Assembly: GCF_025685565.1 (NCBI RefSeq)
Contig: NZ_JAGSYE010000002.1
Coordinates: forward strand, 806,001-870,000
Direction of reading: 5' to 3'
DNA from: Granulicella aggregans
Lineage (GTDB): Bacteria > Acidobacteriota > Terriglobia > Terriglobales > Acidobacteriaceae
DNA length: 64,000 nt
Shown here piece after piece: positions 37,444 to 43,934 of the stretch (position 1 is its first letter; every line of letters begins with the position of its first letter). The translations under genes were made by a program, and so were the position numbers. Under the pieces are notes generated by a model. The model was not told the DNA's origin and ran no database searches. It worked only from the letters and a program-made list of their open reading frames with translations.

Positions 37444-37501
37444 TCCAAGCCATCTCCCAGGCAAGCGGACCCAAAGTAAAACAGACCGGCAAGCCAGGAA
37501 C

Positions 37502-37576
37502 GGGCGCATAACTCAGCGGTAGAGTGCCACCTTCACACGGTGGAAGTCGTAGGTTCGAATCCTGCTGTGCCCACCA
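37502..37576 (+). tRNA. tRNA-Val (anticodon CAC), attachment site of the adjacent element
   Basis: A 75-base cloverleaf with CCA encoded. The acceptor gggcgca pairs with tgtgccc with one G-U. The anticodon loop ttcacac gives CAC. The 3' end (37560-37576) is duplicated at 43,869-43,885. The gene stays intact because the integrated element restores its 3' end. Confidence 0.97.
37560..37576. repeat. attL core, 17-bp direct repeat
   Basis: The core tcctgctgtgcccacca covers part of the T-arm, the acceptor 3' strand and the CCA of tRNA-Val. It matches 43,869-43,885 exactly, and the flanks do not match. This is the classic attachment site of a tyrosine integrase. Confidence 0.85.
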
Positions 37577-37699
37577 ACTACAAGTCGTTGAAAATGAAAG
37601 ACTTGCAATCCAGGAGCGCTCGCAAAATATGTCGAAGACAAGGGCACTAAAAAGGCACTGAAGTTATAGTAGCGTCGACCGTGCTCATAGTCGATAAAA

Positions 37700-37726
37700 A
37701 AAGCCCACCGTTCTCCGGTGGGCTTT
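37700..37726 (-). terminator. Rho-independent terminator of the integrase gene
   Basis: Arms aaagcccaccg (37700-37710) and cggtgggcttt (37716-37726) form an 11-bp hairpin. On the minus strand a U-rich run follows (complement of 37696-37701). It stands 20 bases beyond the integrase stop and shields tRNA-Val from leftward transcription. Confidence 0.9.
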
Positions 37727-37746
37727 GTGGTTTAAGCGAGAGAGAG

Positions 37747-38973
37747 CTAACTTGCCTTTGGCACAACAAACAGACTGCCTACATGGGCCTGGGCCTGCCG
37801 CTTCGCATCTGCGCCCGCCTGCTGATACAGGTCCATCGTGATCGACGAATTCGCATGGCGCAGCAGTTCCTGAACTACCTTGACGTTCTCTCCCTTGTCC
37901 GCAAGTATGGAGGCCAGGCTCCGGCGGAAGGTGTGCCAGCCAATACACTTCATGACGCCCGCTTTCTTTGCGGCTGGCTTGATGTAGTTCTGCATAACGA
38001 CATCGAGCCATACCGGGGACTTCCCTTCCTTCGCGGGCGAGGCGAACACCCAATCTTCATCGGTTGGGTAAGGAGTCAGCCGTCTCCATTCCAGAAGCGC
38101 GTCGGCTAAATCCTGGGTCACCGGCACCCCCTTCCTGCTTCCCTCGGTCTTTAGTCTCGTCTCCAACTGACGGACTATCCCGCGTTTGAGGGAGAGCCAG
38201 AGACGGTCGAAATCTACGTCGGACCAACGAAGCCCTCGAATCTCGGATCTGCGGATGCCGGTGACCGCCGCCACGAGGATCAGCGTGCGATGCATCGGTT
38301 CGGTCAGGCCAGCGAGGATAGCCTGCATCTCCGCAAGGGTCAGGATGTCAGGGATATGAACTCGCGCCGAACCTTGTCGCACACCTGCACCCTTGACGAG
38401 GCCTTTGATCGGATCTGTGTGGGCCAATTTGTGTCTAAGACCATGCGAGTATACGCAGGACATCTGATTCCTCAGTTTTGCCTTAGTCGCCGGGGCGAGA
38501 TTACGCTTGTCACCCTCTCGCGTAGACTTCAAGGATCGGAGCCACTTCTCTACATCGATGGTCTCAATCTCATCCACGTATTTATCGCCCCACTTTGGCA
38601 GGATGTGGAGCTTGAAGTTGTCGAGGTAGCACTGGATGGTCGTGGGCGATCGTTTCGTCTCTCCGTCCTCGGGCTCTCCGTCCTTGAGGATGCTCAACTC
38701 TTCAGCCTGAAAATGCCCGATCAATTCCCTCATCGTTACTTTGCCCAGATGTTCCTGCTGAGCGTTGATCTCCGCACGCAGGTTCTCCACAGCGCGTTTG
38801 ACGTCGTCCTTCGTCTTCAACCGCCTGACGTCGCCGATCGTCTTCTTCCGCTGGACGCGGGTTCCGTCCGCCTGAAGCTCGCGCCATCTATAGACCCACA
38901 CATCTGGGCCTTTGGCGCGTTTGACGCGCTCAATCGTTCCTTCTTGGTATCTGTTGCTTCGAGTGTTGGTCAT
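37747..38973 (-). CDS. int: Tyrosine recombinase (phage-type integrase)
   Basis: The protein has 408 residues. An N-terminal arm-binding-like segment (about 1-85) precedes a SAM-like core-binding domain (about 90-195). The catalytic domain shows VTGIRRSEIRGLRW (first Arg), WHTFRRSLASIL (His and second Arg), LLRHANSSITMDLYQQ (His and the tyrosine nucleophile). It integrates and excises the surrounding element at tRNA-Val. The C-terminus points to attL. ATG 38973 is chosen because GGAG precedes it by 8 bases; an in-frame TTG at 38985 is the alternative. The excisionase gene ends 12 bases upstream. Confidence 0.95.
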   Translation of the reverse strand: MTNTRSNRYQEGTIERVKRAKGPDVWVYRWRELQADGTRVQRKKTIGDVRRLKTKDDVKRAVENLRAEINAQQEHLGKVTMRELIGHFQAEELSILKDGEPEDGETKRSPTTIQCYLDNFKLHILPKWGDKYVDEIETIDVEKWLRSLKSTREGDKRNLAPATKAKLRNQMSCVYSHGLRHKLAHTDPIKGLVKGAGVRQGSARVHIPDILTLAEMQAILAGLTEPMHRTLILVAAVTGIRRSEIRGLRWSDVDFDRLWLSLKRGIVRQLETRLKTEGSRKGVPVTQDLADALLEWRRLTPYPTDEDWVFASPAKEGKSPVWLDVVMQNYIKPAAKKAGVMKCIGWHTFRRSLASILADKGENVKVVQELLRHANSSITMDLYQQAGADAKRQAQAHVGSLFVVPKAS

Positions 38974-38985
38974 TGAAAGCTCCAA

Positions 38986-39207
38986 TCACTCGCCGAGCTG
39001 GCATGACGACTTTACCCTAGACTCGGCCCAGGCGACAAGATCAGCGCGACGGAACCTCCAGTGCTTCCCCAGGCGGAGGGCTGGAAGCTGACCGAGGCGG
39101 GCCATCTTGACCACAGTTTTCGGGTGGACACCGAGGTAGATCCCTGCGTCGGCTGGAGTCCAGAGCGGTTCAAAGGTTGATTGCGAGGTAGTGCGCAGCG
39201 TGTCCAT
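38986..39207 (-). CDS. xis: Excisionase-like helix-turn-helix protein
   Basis: The protein has 73 residues with a MerR/excisionase-type winged HTH: WTPADAGIYLGVHPKTVVKM, then GQLPALRLGKHWRFRRADL. Such proteins bend att DNA and direct the integrase toward excision; some instead control integrase transcription. It immediately precedes int on the same strand, and both probably share a transcript. Naming is by domain and context. Confidence 0.88.
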   Translation of the reverse strand: MDTLRTTSQSTFEPLWTPADAGIYLGVHPKTVVKMARLGQLPALRLGKHWRFRRADLVAWAESRVKSSCQLGE

Positions 39208-39252
39208 GAGGGCTAATACCCATGGGGGAGGGGTTTAACCGATTATGTCCGC

Positions 39253-39284
39253 AAAAAAATCCGACCGCCGTGGTGGGCGGTCGG
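39253..39284 (-). terminator. Leftward terminator upstream of xis
   Basis: Arms ccgaccgcc (39261-39269) and ggcggtcgg (39276-39284) form a perfect 9-bp hairpin. Seven A residues at 39253-39259 give a U-run on the minus strand. Leftward transcription from the cargo side would end here, so the xis-int promoter should lie between 39208 and 39252. Confidence 0.85.
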
Positions 39285-39706
39285 GTCGGGGCCTCGAAGA
39301 GGCGGGGTCGGATCTTCACCTATGACATAGGGTGCGTCTTGTCGGACACTCGTTCGCAGTGTGTGGAGACTACTCATGCATGTAAGCTGCTGCGTCTCAC
39401 CCGGTCCAATCGTATTAGCAGGCCGGAAGCTGTGAATTCAGAACGGGTAAACTTTCGAATCAGAGTGAGTTCCGGGACTCAGGTTCGATCATTCTTCCGG
39501 AAGCCAAAGTGGATCGGCGGCACTCTGTACCAATCGAGCATCCGGATGCGAACCATGGTTGGCTGTATCGGGCAGGAAGCCGCCCACTAGCGAAACCCGT
39601 TGAATCTCCTCAGTGAGTAGATTCAGCAGTATTCCGTGAGCTCCGGGATAGATATGCGAGTCTTGAACGCATCGCAGCCGTCTTTAGGAAGGGCGGGGGG
39701 GACAGA
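39285..39706. other. Gene-free stretch of the element
   Basis: About 420 bases between the terminator and the first cargo gene. An open frame on the plus strand covers part of it, but its composition (Arg/Ser/Gly-rich, no domain pattern, no ribosome-binding site) looks like chance. It ends in a run of eight G just before the cargo gene. No other structure was seen. Confidence 0.5.
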
Positions 39707-40233
39707 TTGAAGACAAGACAGACAGCCAGGGAACGCAGGGCGGTATTGGATCGCGCCGCGTGGGCGATCATCGATTCGAGCCTCCCCGCCCTTTCGCGCG
39801 ATGAGTGTCGCTTCCGCCGCCCTTCAAACTACGAGGAGATGTGGGAGGCAGTGGAAGCCTACGTTCCGCACTCGGACGACGCTCTACCCTTGCCTGGCAC
39901 ATGGCCAGCGTTCGAACACGCCTCTAGCGAATTCTTGCATGAATTCTACGGTTCGCGTCGCGCGTCTCATTTTCGGTTGCGCCACCCGACGGATTCGGGA
40001 CCGAACGATGCGCGTTGTTGGCGGGCGTCGCCGACTACCTGTGTAGGCGATACGATCTGGATCTTCCTGGCTGGATCGGAGACCCAAGATACTGTCTGCA
40101 GGCACTCTGGGACCCCTTGGAAGACATCTGCCCTGATCTGCGCCCGACCAGATACCGGCGCTGCCAGATGACGGAGCCCGAGTTCCTTCGACGCAACGTC
40201 GTCTTCGAGACCCGCAACCTCATCACACTCTGA
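39707..40233 (+). pseudogene. Cargo gene broken by a -1 frameshift
   Basis: Two overlapping frames read as one protein of about 175 residues. The first frame, from a TTG at 39707, gives a helical N-terminal half (RAVLDRAAWAIIDSSLPALS, later SSEFLHEFYGSRRASHF). It then degenerates into Cys/Thr-rich chance sequence. From the TTTT run at 39,970-39,973 the alternative frame continues sensibly: SVAPPDGFG, LLAGVADYLCRRYDLDLPGW and TEPEFLRRNVVFETRNLITL to the stop at 40,233. One T missing from that run would explain the break. I do not recognise the family with certainty; the C-terminal half resembles proteins I have seen near toxin-antitoxin loci. A sequencing error is also possible. Confidence 0.6.
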
Positions 40234-40305
40234 GAGCGCCCTCGCGGCAACTCCCGTTACTCGAACAGCGCAACATCTGAAGCGGCTTACCTGCTCGGGA
40301 GCGGC

Positions 40306-40356
40306 GTTCGTTCACGTTGGCGCTCCACACGAGCGGAGTGCCAACGTCAGCCGAAC
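40306..40356. other. 51-base imperfect hairpin between cargo genes
   Basis: The core stem acgttggc (40314-40321) pairs with gccaacgt (40340-40347), extended inward by a G-T pair and ctcc/ggag. An outer stem gttcg (40306-40310) pairs with cgaac (40352-40356). Its role is unknown: a terminator without U-tract, a recombination or mobilization site, or a small RNA. Confidence 0.5.
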
Positions 40357-40602
40357 CTATCATTGGCGGCTCTGTACGTTCGGCACTGACCCAACAAAAG
40401 GCTTACGCTCTCTGCCGGGCAGCCTGATGCTCGTATCGGCGAACCGGTTCTAAAGCCATACCTCCGTTAGGTCACAACCCAGTAAGGGACGAAGTCTATT
40501 CGCTGCCACAGACTGGCGGTCGACAGATTTCGGATCACATACCTCCCAAAAAAATCTCTCTCCACTCCACAAATGGGCGCGGTCCGGTGAGGTTTCAGGT
40601 GT

Positions 40603-40630
40603 GAGGCAGCCGTGGTCTCCACGGAGCCTC
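40603..40630 (+). promoter_or_regulatory. Leader hairpin before the acidic hypothetical gene
   Basis: A two-part stem, gaggc with gcctc outside and ccgtgg with ccacgg inside, ends 6 bases before the Shine-Dalgarno aggagg (40637-40642). It would form at the 5' end of the mRNA and could affect stability or translation. Confidence 0.5.
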
Positions 40631-40649
40631 AACACCAGGAGGTACGCAC

Positions 40650-40997
40650 ATGAAACCAATCCTTGTTGCAAAGTGGCGCATCGACGAAGATCCGATGGCC
40701 GATCAGCCGAGCAGTGTGAAGTGGAGCAATGGTGCTCCCGCCGAATACGAGGATTACCTCGAAAACGTGAATGGCACCCATTCGTGGCTCCCGGACGAGG
40801 ATGGGATCGAGCTCATTATGTTTCCCGATGTAGTCGCGGACGTTAGCTTTGACTCGGACGCCCGGACCTGGGTCATTCGCGGAGTAGGTCCGCGCACGTT
40901 CGCACTGGATGTCACAGATCCGGTGGCCTCCGACGATCAGATCATTGCAGCCCTCCACTTACGCAGGATCGTCTACAAGGCCCGCATCCACCGTTGA
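40650..40997 (+). CDS. Acidic hypothetical protein
   Basis: The protein has 115 residues and is not recognised. A strong AGGAGG lies at 40637-40642 before ATG 40650, so it is very likely translated. It is rich in Asp and Glu (for example NGTHSWLPDEDGIELIMFPD and VADVSFDSDARTW), has no cysteine, signal peptide or membrane segment, and shows an alternating strand pattern. Its acidity could suit a DNA-mimic or an antitoxin-like partner, but that is speculation. It precedes the exonuclease gene by 133 bases on the same strand. Confidence 0.75.
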   Translation: MKPILVAKWRIDEDPMADQPSSVKWSNGAPAEYEDYLENVNGTHSWLPDEDGIELIMFPDVVADVSFDSDARTWVIRGVGPRTFALDVTDPVASDDQIIAALHLRRIVYKARIHR

Positions 40998-41130
40998 GTA
41001 ATTGGACCCTCCCGGCTTGCTCTTCGCGTGCGAAGCGAAGGGCCCACTAATCCGCTACAGAAGAACTGATTCGGCCAGCGCGGTGGCCACGCCACCGCCG
41101 CGCTGAGCCTCGCCTTCAAGAAAGCTGACC

Positions 41131-41784
41131 ATGACAATTGAAGACTCGAAGCGCCACGAACGACTTCTCTATATAGATACAGAATCCACGTTCTGGGCCG
41201 GACCGCCGCCCCGAGGCCTCTCCCACGAGATCATCGAGATCGGCGTCGTGGAGATGGACACCGCAACTCTGAAGATCACAAGAGAGCGGTCCTACTTCGT
41301 GAGGCCGAAGCGATGGGAGATCAGCCCACGCTGCGCCAAGCTCACGGGGATCACTGCGGATGACATTCGCACCGCACGGACGTTCCCCGAAGTGATCGCG
41401 AAGGTGGTGAAGGAGTTCTCCCCCTCTACGGCGTTGTCCTGCACCTGGGGCGATGACGCCGCACTCATCGCGGCGGCCTGCCACCGGCATGGCCTGCCCA
41501 TGCCGATCCGCAACGTGCTTGACCTCGCGCCATTGTTTCAAGGCCTGTTCCTCTTGAAGCAAATGGCTAGCCTTCACAATGCGGTCTTGATGCTGGGCCT
41601 CAACTTTGACGGTGTGCCTCATGGAGCTCTGCCTGACGCCCGCAACACGGCGCTTCTCCACGCGGAGGTTCTTCGACGGATGCGGCGTGAGCCCGATCCC
41701 GAAGCGTCGGTTCCAATGACTGATCTGCCTCCTGCGATGACAGCGTTCGGGGAGAAACTCCTCGCCGCCCTTGAGCGGCGTTGA
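41131..41784 (+). CDS. DEDDh-type 3'-5' exonuclease (RNase T/DnaQ superfamily)
   Basis: The protein has 217 residues. The catalytic pair Asp16/Glu18 is in RLLYIDTEST. The second aspartate is probably in CTWGDDAAL, and the DEDDh histidine and last aspartate are in VPHGALPDARNTALLHAE. This fold trims 3' ends of RNA or single-stranded DNA. Stand-alone copies in mobile elements may process DNA ends or act in interference-like roles, but no Cas or reverse transcriptase gene is near. The ribosome-binding site is weak. Confidence 0.85.
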   Translation: MTIEDSKRHERLLYIDTESTFWAGPPPRGLSHEIIEIGVVEMDTATLKITRERSYFVRPKRWEISPRCAKLTGITADDIRTARTFPEVIAKVVKEFSPSTALSCTWGDDAALIAAACHRHGLPMPIRNVLDLAPLFQGLFLLKQMASLHNAVLMLGLNFDGVPHGALPDARNTALLHAEVLRRMRREPDPEASVPMTDLPPAMTAFGEKLLAALERR

Positions 41785-41915
41785 ACGATGGTTGCCCTCG
41801 ACATGACGGCCTGCGCTTGTAGCACTTTTGTGTTATCCGGGCCGCTCCATTCTCGACGGTCACATGCCCGCAGCATCGTTTTATCAACCCATCACCCTCG
41901 TGGAGGACGCACGAC

Positions 41916-42152
41916 ATGGAGCAAGCGATGAAGCAACTATCCAAGGTCAAGCCCCGGAAAGGTTCATGCCGGATTGTGATGCCGACCGGGAAACCCGATG
42001 CCGAAGCTCTAAGGTCTTTCATGCTCGACTGCGTGGTCCCGCTCCTGGCCGATGAGTTCTTGAAGCACCGGTCTGCGATGTCCCCGGCGGCAATTCAAGT
42101 AAACGGAGACAATCCGACTTCCCAACTGCTGGGTAAGGAGGGCGGCCTATGA
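41916..42152 (+). CDS. Small protein coupled to the serine recombinase
   Basis: The protein has 78 residues and is unrecognised. GGAGG lies about 8 bases before ATG 41916. Its stop overlaps the recombinase start as ATGA (42149-42152), so the two are translationally coupled. The sequence is basic at the N-terminus (KQLSKVKPRKGSCRIVMP) with a helical centre. A directionality or accessory factor for the recombinase is a reasonable guess, not more. Confidence 0.7.
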   Translation: MEQAMKQLSKVKPRKGSCRIVMPTGKPDAEALRSFMLDCVVPLLADEFLKHRSAMSPAAIQVNGDNPTSQLLGKEGGL

Positions 42153-43903
42153 GGCCGTCGTACACCATGCTCAACGAAGTTCAGATCAATTCCGTTATCT
42201 CGGCAGCCAATGGACGCATCCGATGCGCCATCTATGCCCGCTACTCATCAGACAAACAGAAGGGAGCGTCCATCGACGTTCAAATCCGGAACTGTCGCGC
42301 AGCCGCTGCGCGGAAAGGTTGGGAAATCGTGGAAGAAGCCATCTTCTCTGACGAGGAGAAGTCGGGGACCACGCTCTTCCACCGTCCCGGCTTCGAACAA
42401 CTCATGATCTGCGCCAAATCGAAGCCGAAGCTCTTTGAATATATCCTGTTCGACGACCCCTCACGAATGAGCCGAAACACTGCAGATGCTCTCAAGACAA
42501 TCGAGATACTTAACCATCACAGGGTCTACGCACTCTTTGTGGAGGACGACCTTGACTCGAAGTCGCCTTGGTTTGACGAGGTTTTTCCCGCCATCGCCCA
42601 GCGCCATGCAAAGTTCTCAAAGACTCTTGGGTACAAAATCAAGGGTGCGAGAGTAGACCTCTTCGAAAAAGGATACAACCCCGGGGGCGATTGCTATGGC
42701 TATGAGAACGTCCGTGAGGAAGATCCGTCTCGACGAGGGTTATATGGCCACCCGGCCATTCTTGGCATGAGGCAGGTGGTACTTGCCGAGGAAGCCGCCA
42801 TTGTCGTTCGCGTCTTCGAGATGTACGCGTCTGGCCGTTCCCTGCTACAGATCGCAACCATTCTTAACGATGAAAGAGTGCCGACTTCTCAGAACCCGCG
42901 TACTCGTCGCAATGCCGCCTGGTGCAAGACCGCGATCAGGGAGATCCTCCGCAATGAGCGTTACTGTGGACGGACGTATTGGGGACGTACAGTGGAGGAT
43001 CGGGACCCGGAGACCGGAAATAAGACGAGGTCCGACGTTTCAGAAGACAAGTGGAAGCGCAAAGAGCTTCCCCACCTGAGAATCGTCTCAGACGAACTCT
43101 TTGCACAGGTGCAGGAGCAGTTTGTTCGAGCGACGCGCGGCTTCGGCGTCAAGCGACTGGGCGGGATGACTCGCACTGAAGCTTGCCGTAAGTACCTATT
43201 CAGCGGCCTCCTGAAGTGCGGTCTCTGCGGGGCAAACATGACGATCACCACAACGAATCCGGCCCGCTACGGATGCCGCAATCACCGAGAAAGTAAAACG
43301 TGTAGTAACAAAGCTACGATACTGCTGAAGATTCTTGAAGACACCTTCATTGCGGCTCTGAGCGACAATTTGAAACCAGGCTTACTTCAAGAAGATGTTG
43401 TTCAAGGCGTGATGCGCTGTCTGAAGGAGGCCATGGGCAGAAGTCGTCAACAGCGTTTGGACGCGGAACTACAACAAGATCAAATGGAGGCTACGCGACG
43501 GAAGCTCAGTAGCCAGATGGAAAACGTGGTCTCTGCCGTCCGTGAGTGTGGTCATTCTCGGAGCCTGTTAGCGGAGCTCAAGGAGATTGAAACCAAGATC
43601 GACCGCATCGACGAGACGCTAGCAAGCACATTGAAGCCACCAACAGCCGATATCACTGAACTAGAGGTGCGGTCGTTCATTGCAAACTCGGCGTCTTCGC
43701 TTGCGGAGATCCTTGCCGGATCGCCCGAGACCGTTCGCCACGAACTCCAAAAGCGAATGACCTCTATAACGCTGACACCGTCACAGGACGAACGCGGCCT
43801 TGTCTATCAGGTGAGCGGTGATGTCTCCCTTTTTTCTTCGCCAGAAGGTGTACTGCAGAGCAATCAAGTCCTGCTGTGCCCACCATATAATTCAATAACT
43901 TAG
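42149..43903 (+). CDS. Serine recombinase with zinc ribbon and coiled coil
   Basis: The protein has 584 residues. The catalytic domain (about 20-165) has the nucleophile Ser33 in YARYSSDKQ and DDPSRMSRN further on. The recombinase domain (about 195-320) includes GYNPGGDCYGYENV and LRNERYCGRTYWGRTVED. The zinc ribbon holds four cysteines (GLLKCGLCGAN, YGCRNH, KTCSNK). A coiled coil (about 430-505) precedes a short C-terminal domain. Its last codons run through the right att copy (43,869-43,885), so 11 residues are encoded by att sequence and by flanking chromosomal DNA. It may be a second mobility enzyme or a regulator by inversion. Confidence 0.92.
   Translation: MRPSYTMLNEVQINSVISAANGRIRCAIYARYSSDKQKGASIDVQIRNCRAAAARKGWEIVEEAIFSDEEKSGTTLFHRPGFEQLMICAKSKPKLFEYILFDDPSRMSRNTADALKTIEILNHHRVYALFVEDDLDSKSPWFDEVFPAIAQRHAKFSKTLGYKIKGARVDLFEKGYNPGGDCYGYENVREEDPSRRGLYGHPAILGMRQVVLAEEAAIVVRVFEMYASGRSLLQIATILNDERVPTSQNPRTRRNAAWCKTAIREILRNERYCGRTYWGRTVEDRDPETGNKTRSDVSEDKWKRKELPHLRIVSDELFAQVQEQFVRATRGFGVKRLGGMTRTEACRKYLFSGLLKCGLCGANMTITTTNPARYGCRNHRESKTCSNKATILLKILEDTFIAALSDNLKPGLLQEDVVQGVMRCLKEAMGRSRQQRLDAELQQDQMEATRRKLSSQMENVVSAVRECGHSRSLLAELKEIETKIDRIDETLASTLKPPTADITELEVRSFIANSASSLAEILAGSPETVRHELQKRMTSITLTPSQDERGLVYQVSGDVSLFSSPEGVLQSNQVLLCPPYNSIT
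43869..43885. repeat. attR core, 17-bp direct repeat
   Basis: An exact copy of 37,560-37,576, here without the rest of a tRNA, and located inside the 3' end of the serine recombinase reading frame (codons for VLLCPP). It marks the right end of the element. Confidence 0.85.
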
Positions 43904-43934
43904 AGCAAGCGCCGGTGAGCTTCAGTGGGCCAGC

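Larger units (their letters stand above)
37560..43885. mobile_element. 6.3-kb integrative element in tRNA-Val(CAC)
   Basis: It is bounded by the 17-bp att repeats. From left to right it holds an integrase terminator, a tyrosine integrase and an excisionase-like gene (both leftward), a second leftward terminator and about 420 bases without a gene. A frameshifted cargo gene, an acidic hypothetical, a DEDDh exonuclease, a 78-residue ORF and a serine recombinase (all rightward) follow. There are no conjugation, replication or phage structural genes, so it is a small integrative or mobilizable island. An excised circle would be 6,309 bp. Two tandem ggcact motifs (37643-37648, 37654-37659) may be arm-type integrase sites. 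Confidence 0.85.

Noticed and set aside
39222..39590. 122-residue open frame in the element
   Set aside because: No ribosome-binding site, Arg/Ser/Gly-rich chance composition, and it covers a terminator hairpin.
40306..40356. Integron attC site
   Set aside because: The dyad lacks the GTTRRRY and RYYYAAC end boxes, and no integron integrase is present.
37560..43885. Serine recombinase as the enzyme that integrated the island
   Set aside because: Large serine recombinases leave a 2-bp core and seldom use tRNA 3' ends; a 17-bp repeat in a tRNA with int at the edge fits the tyrosine integrase better.
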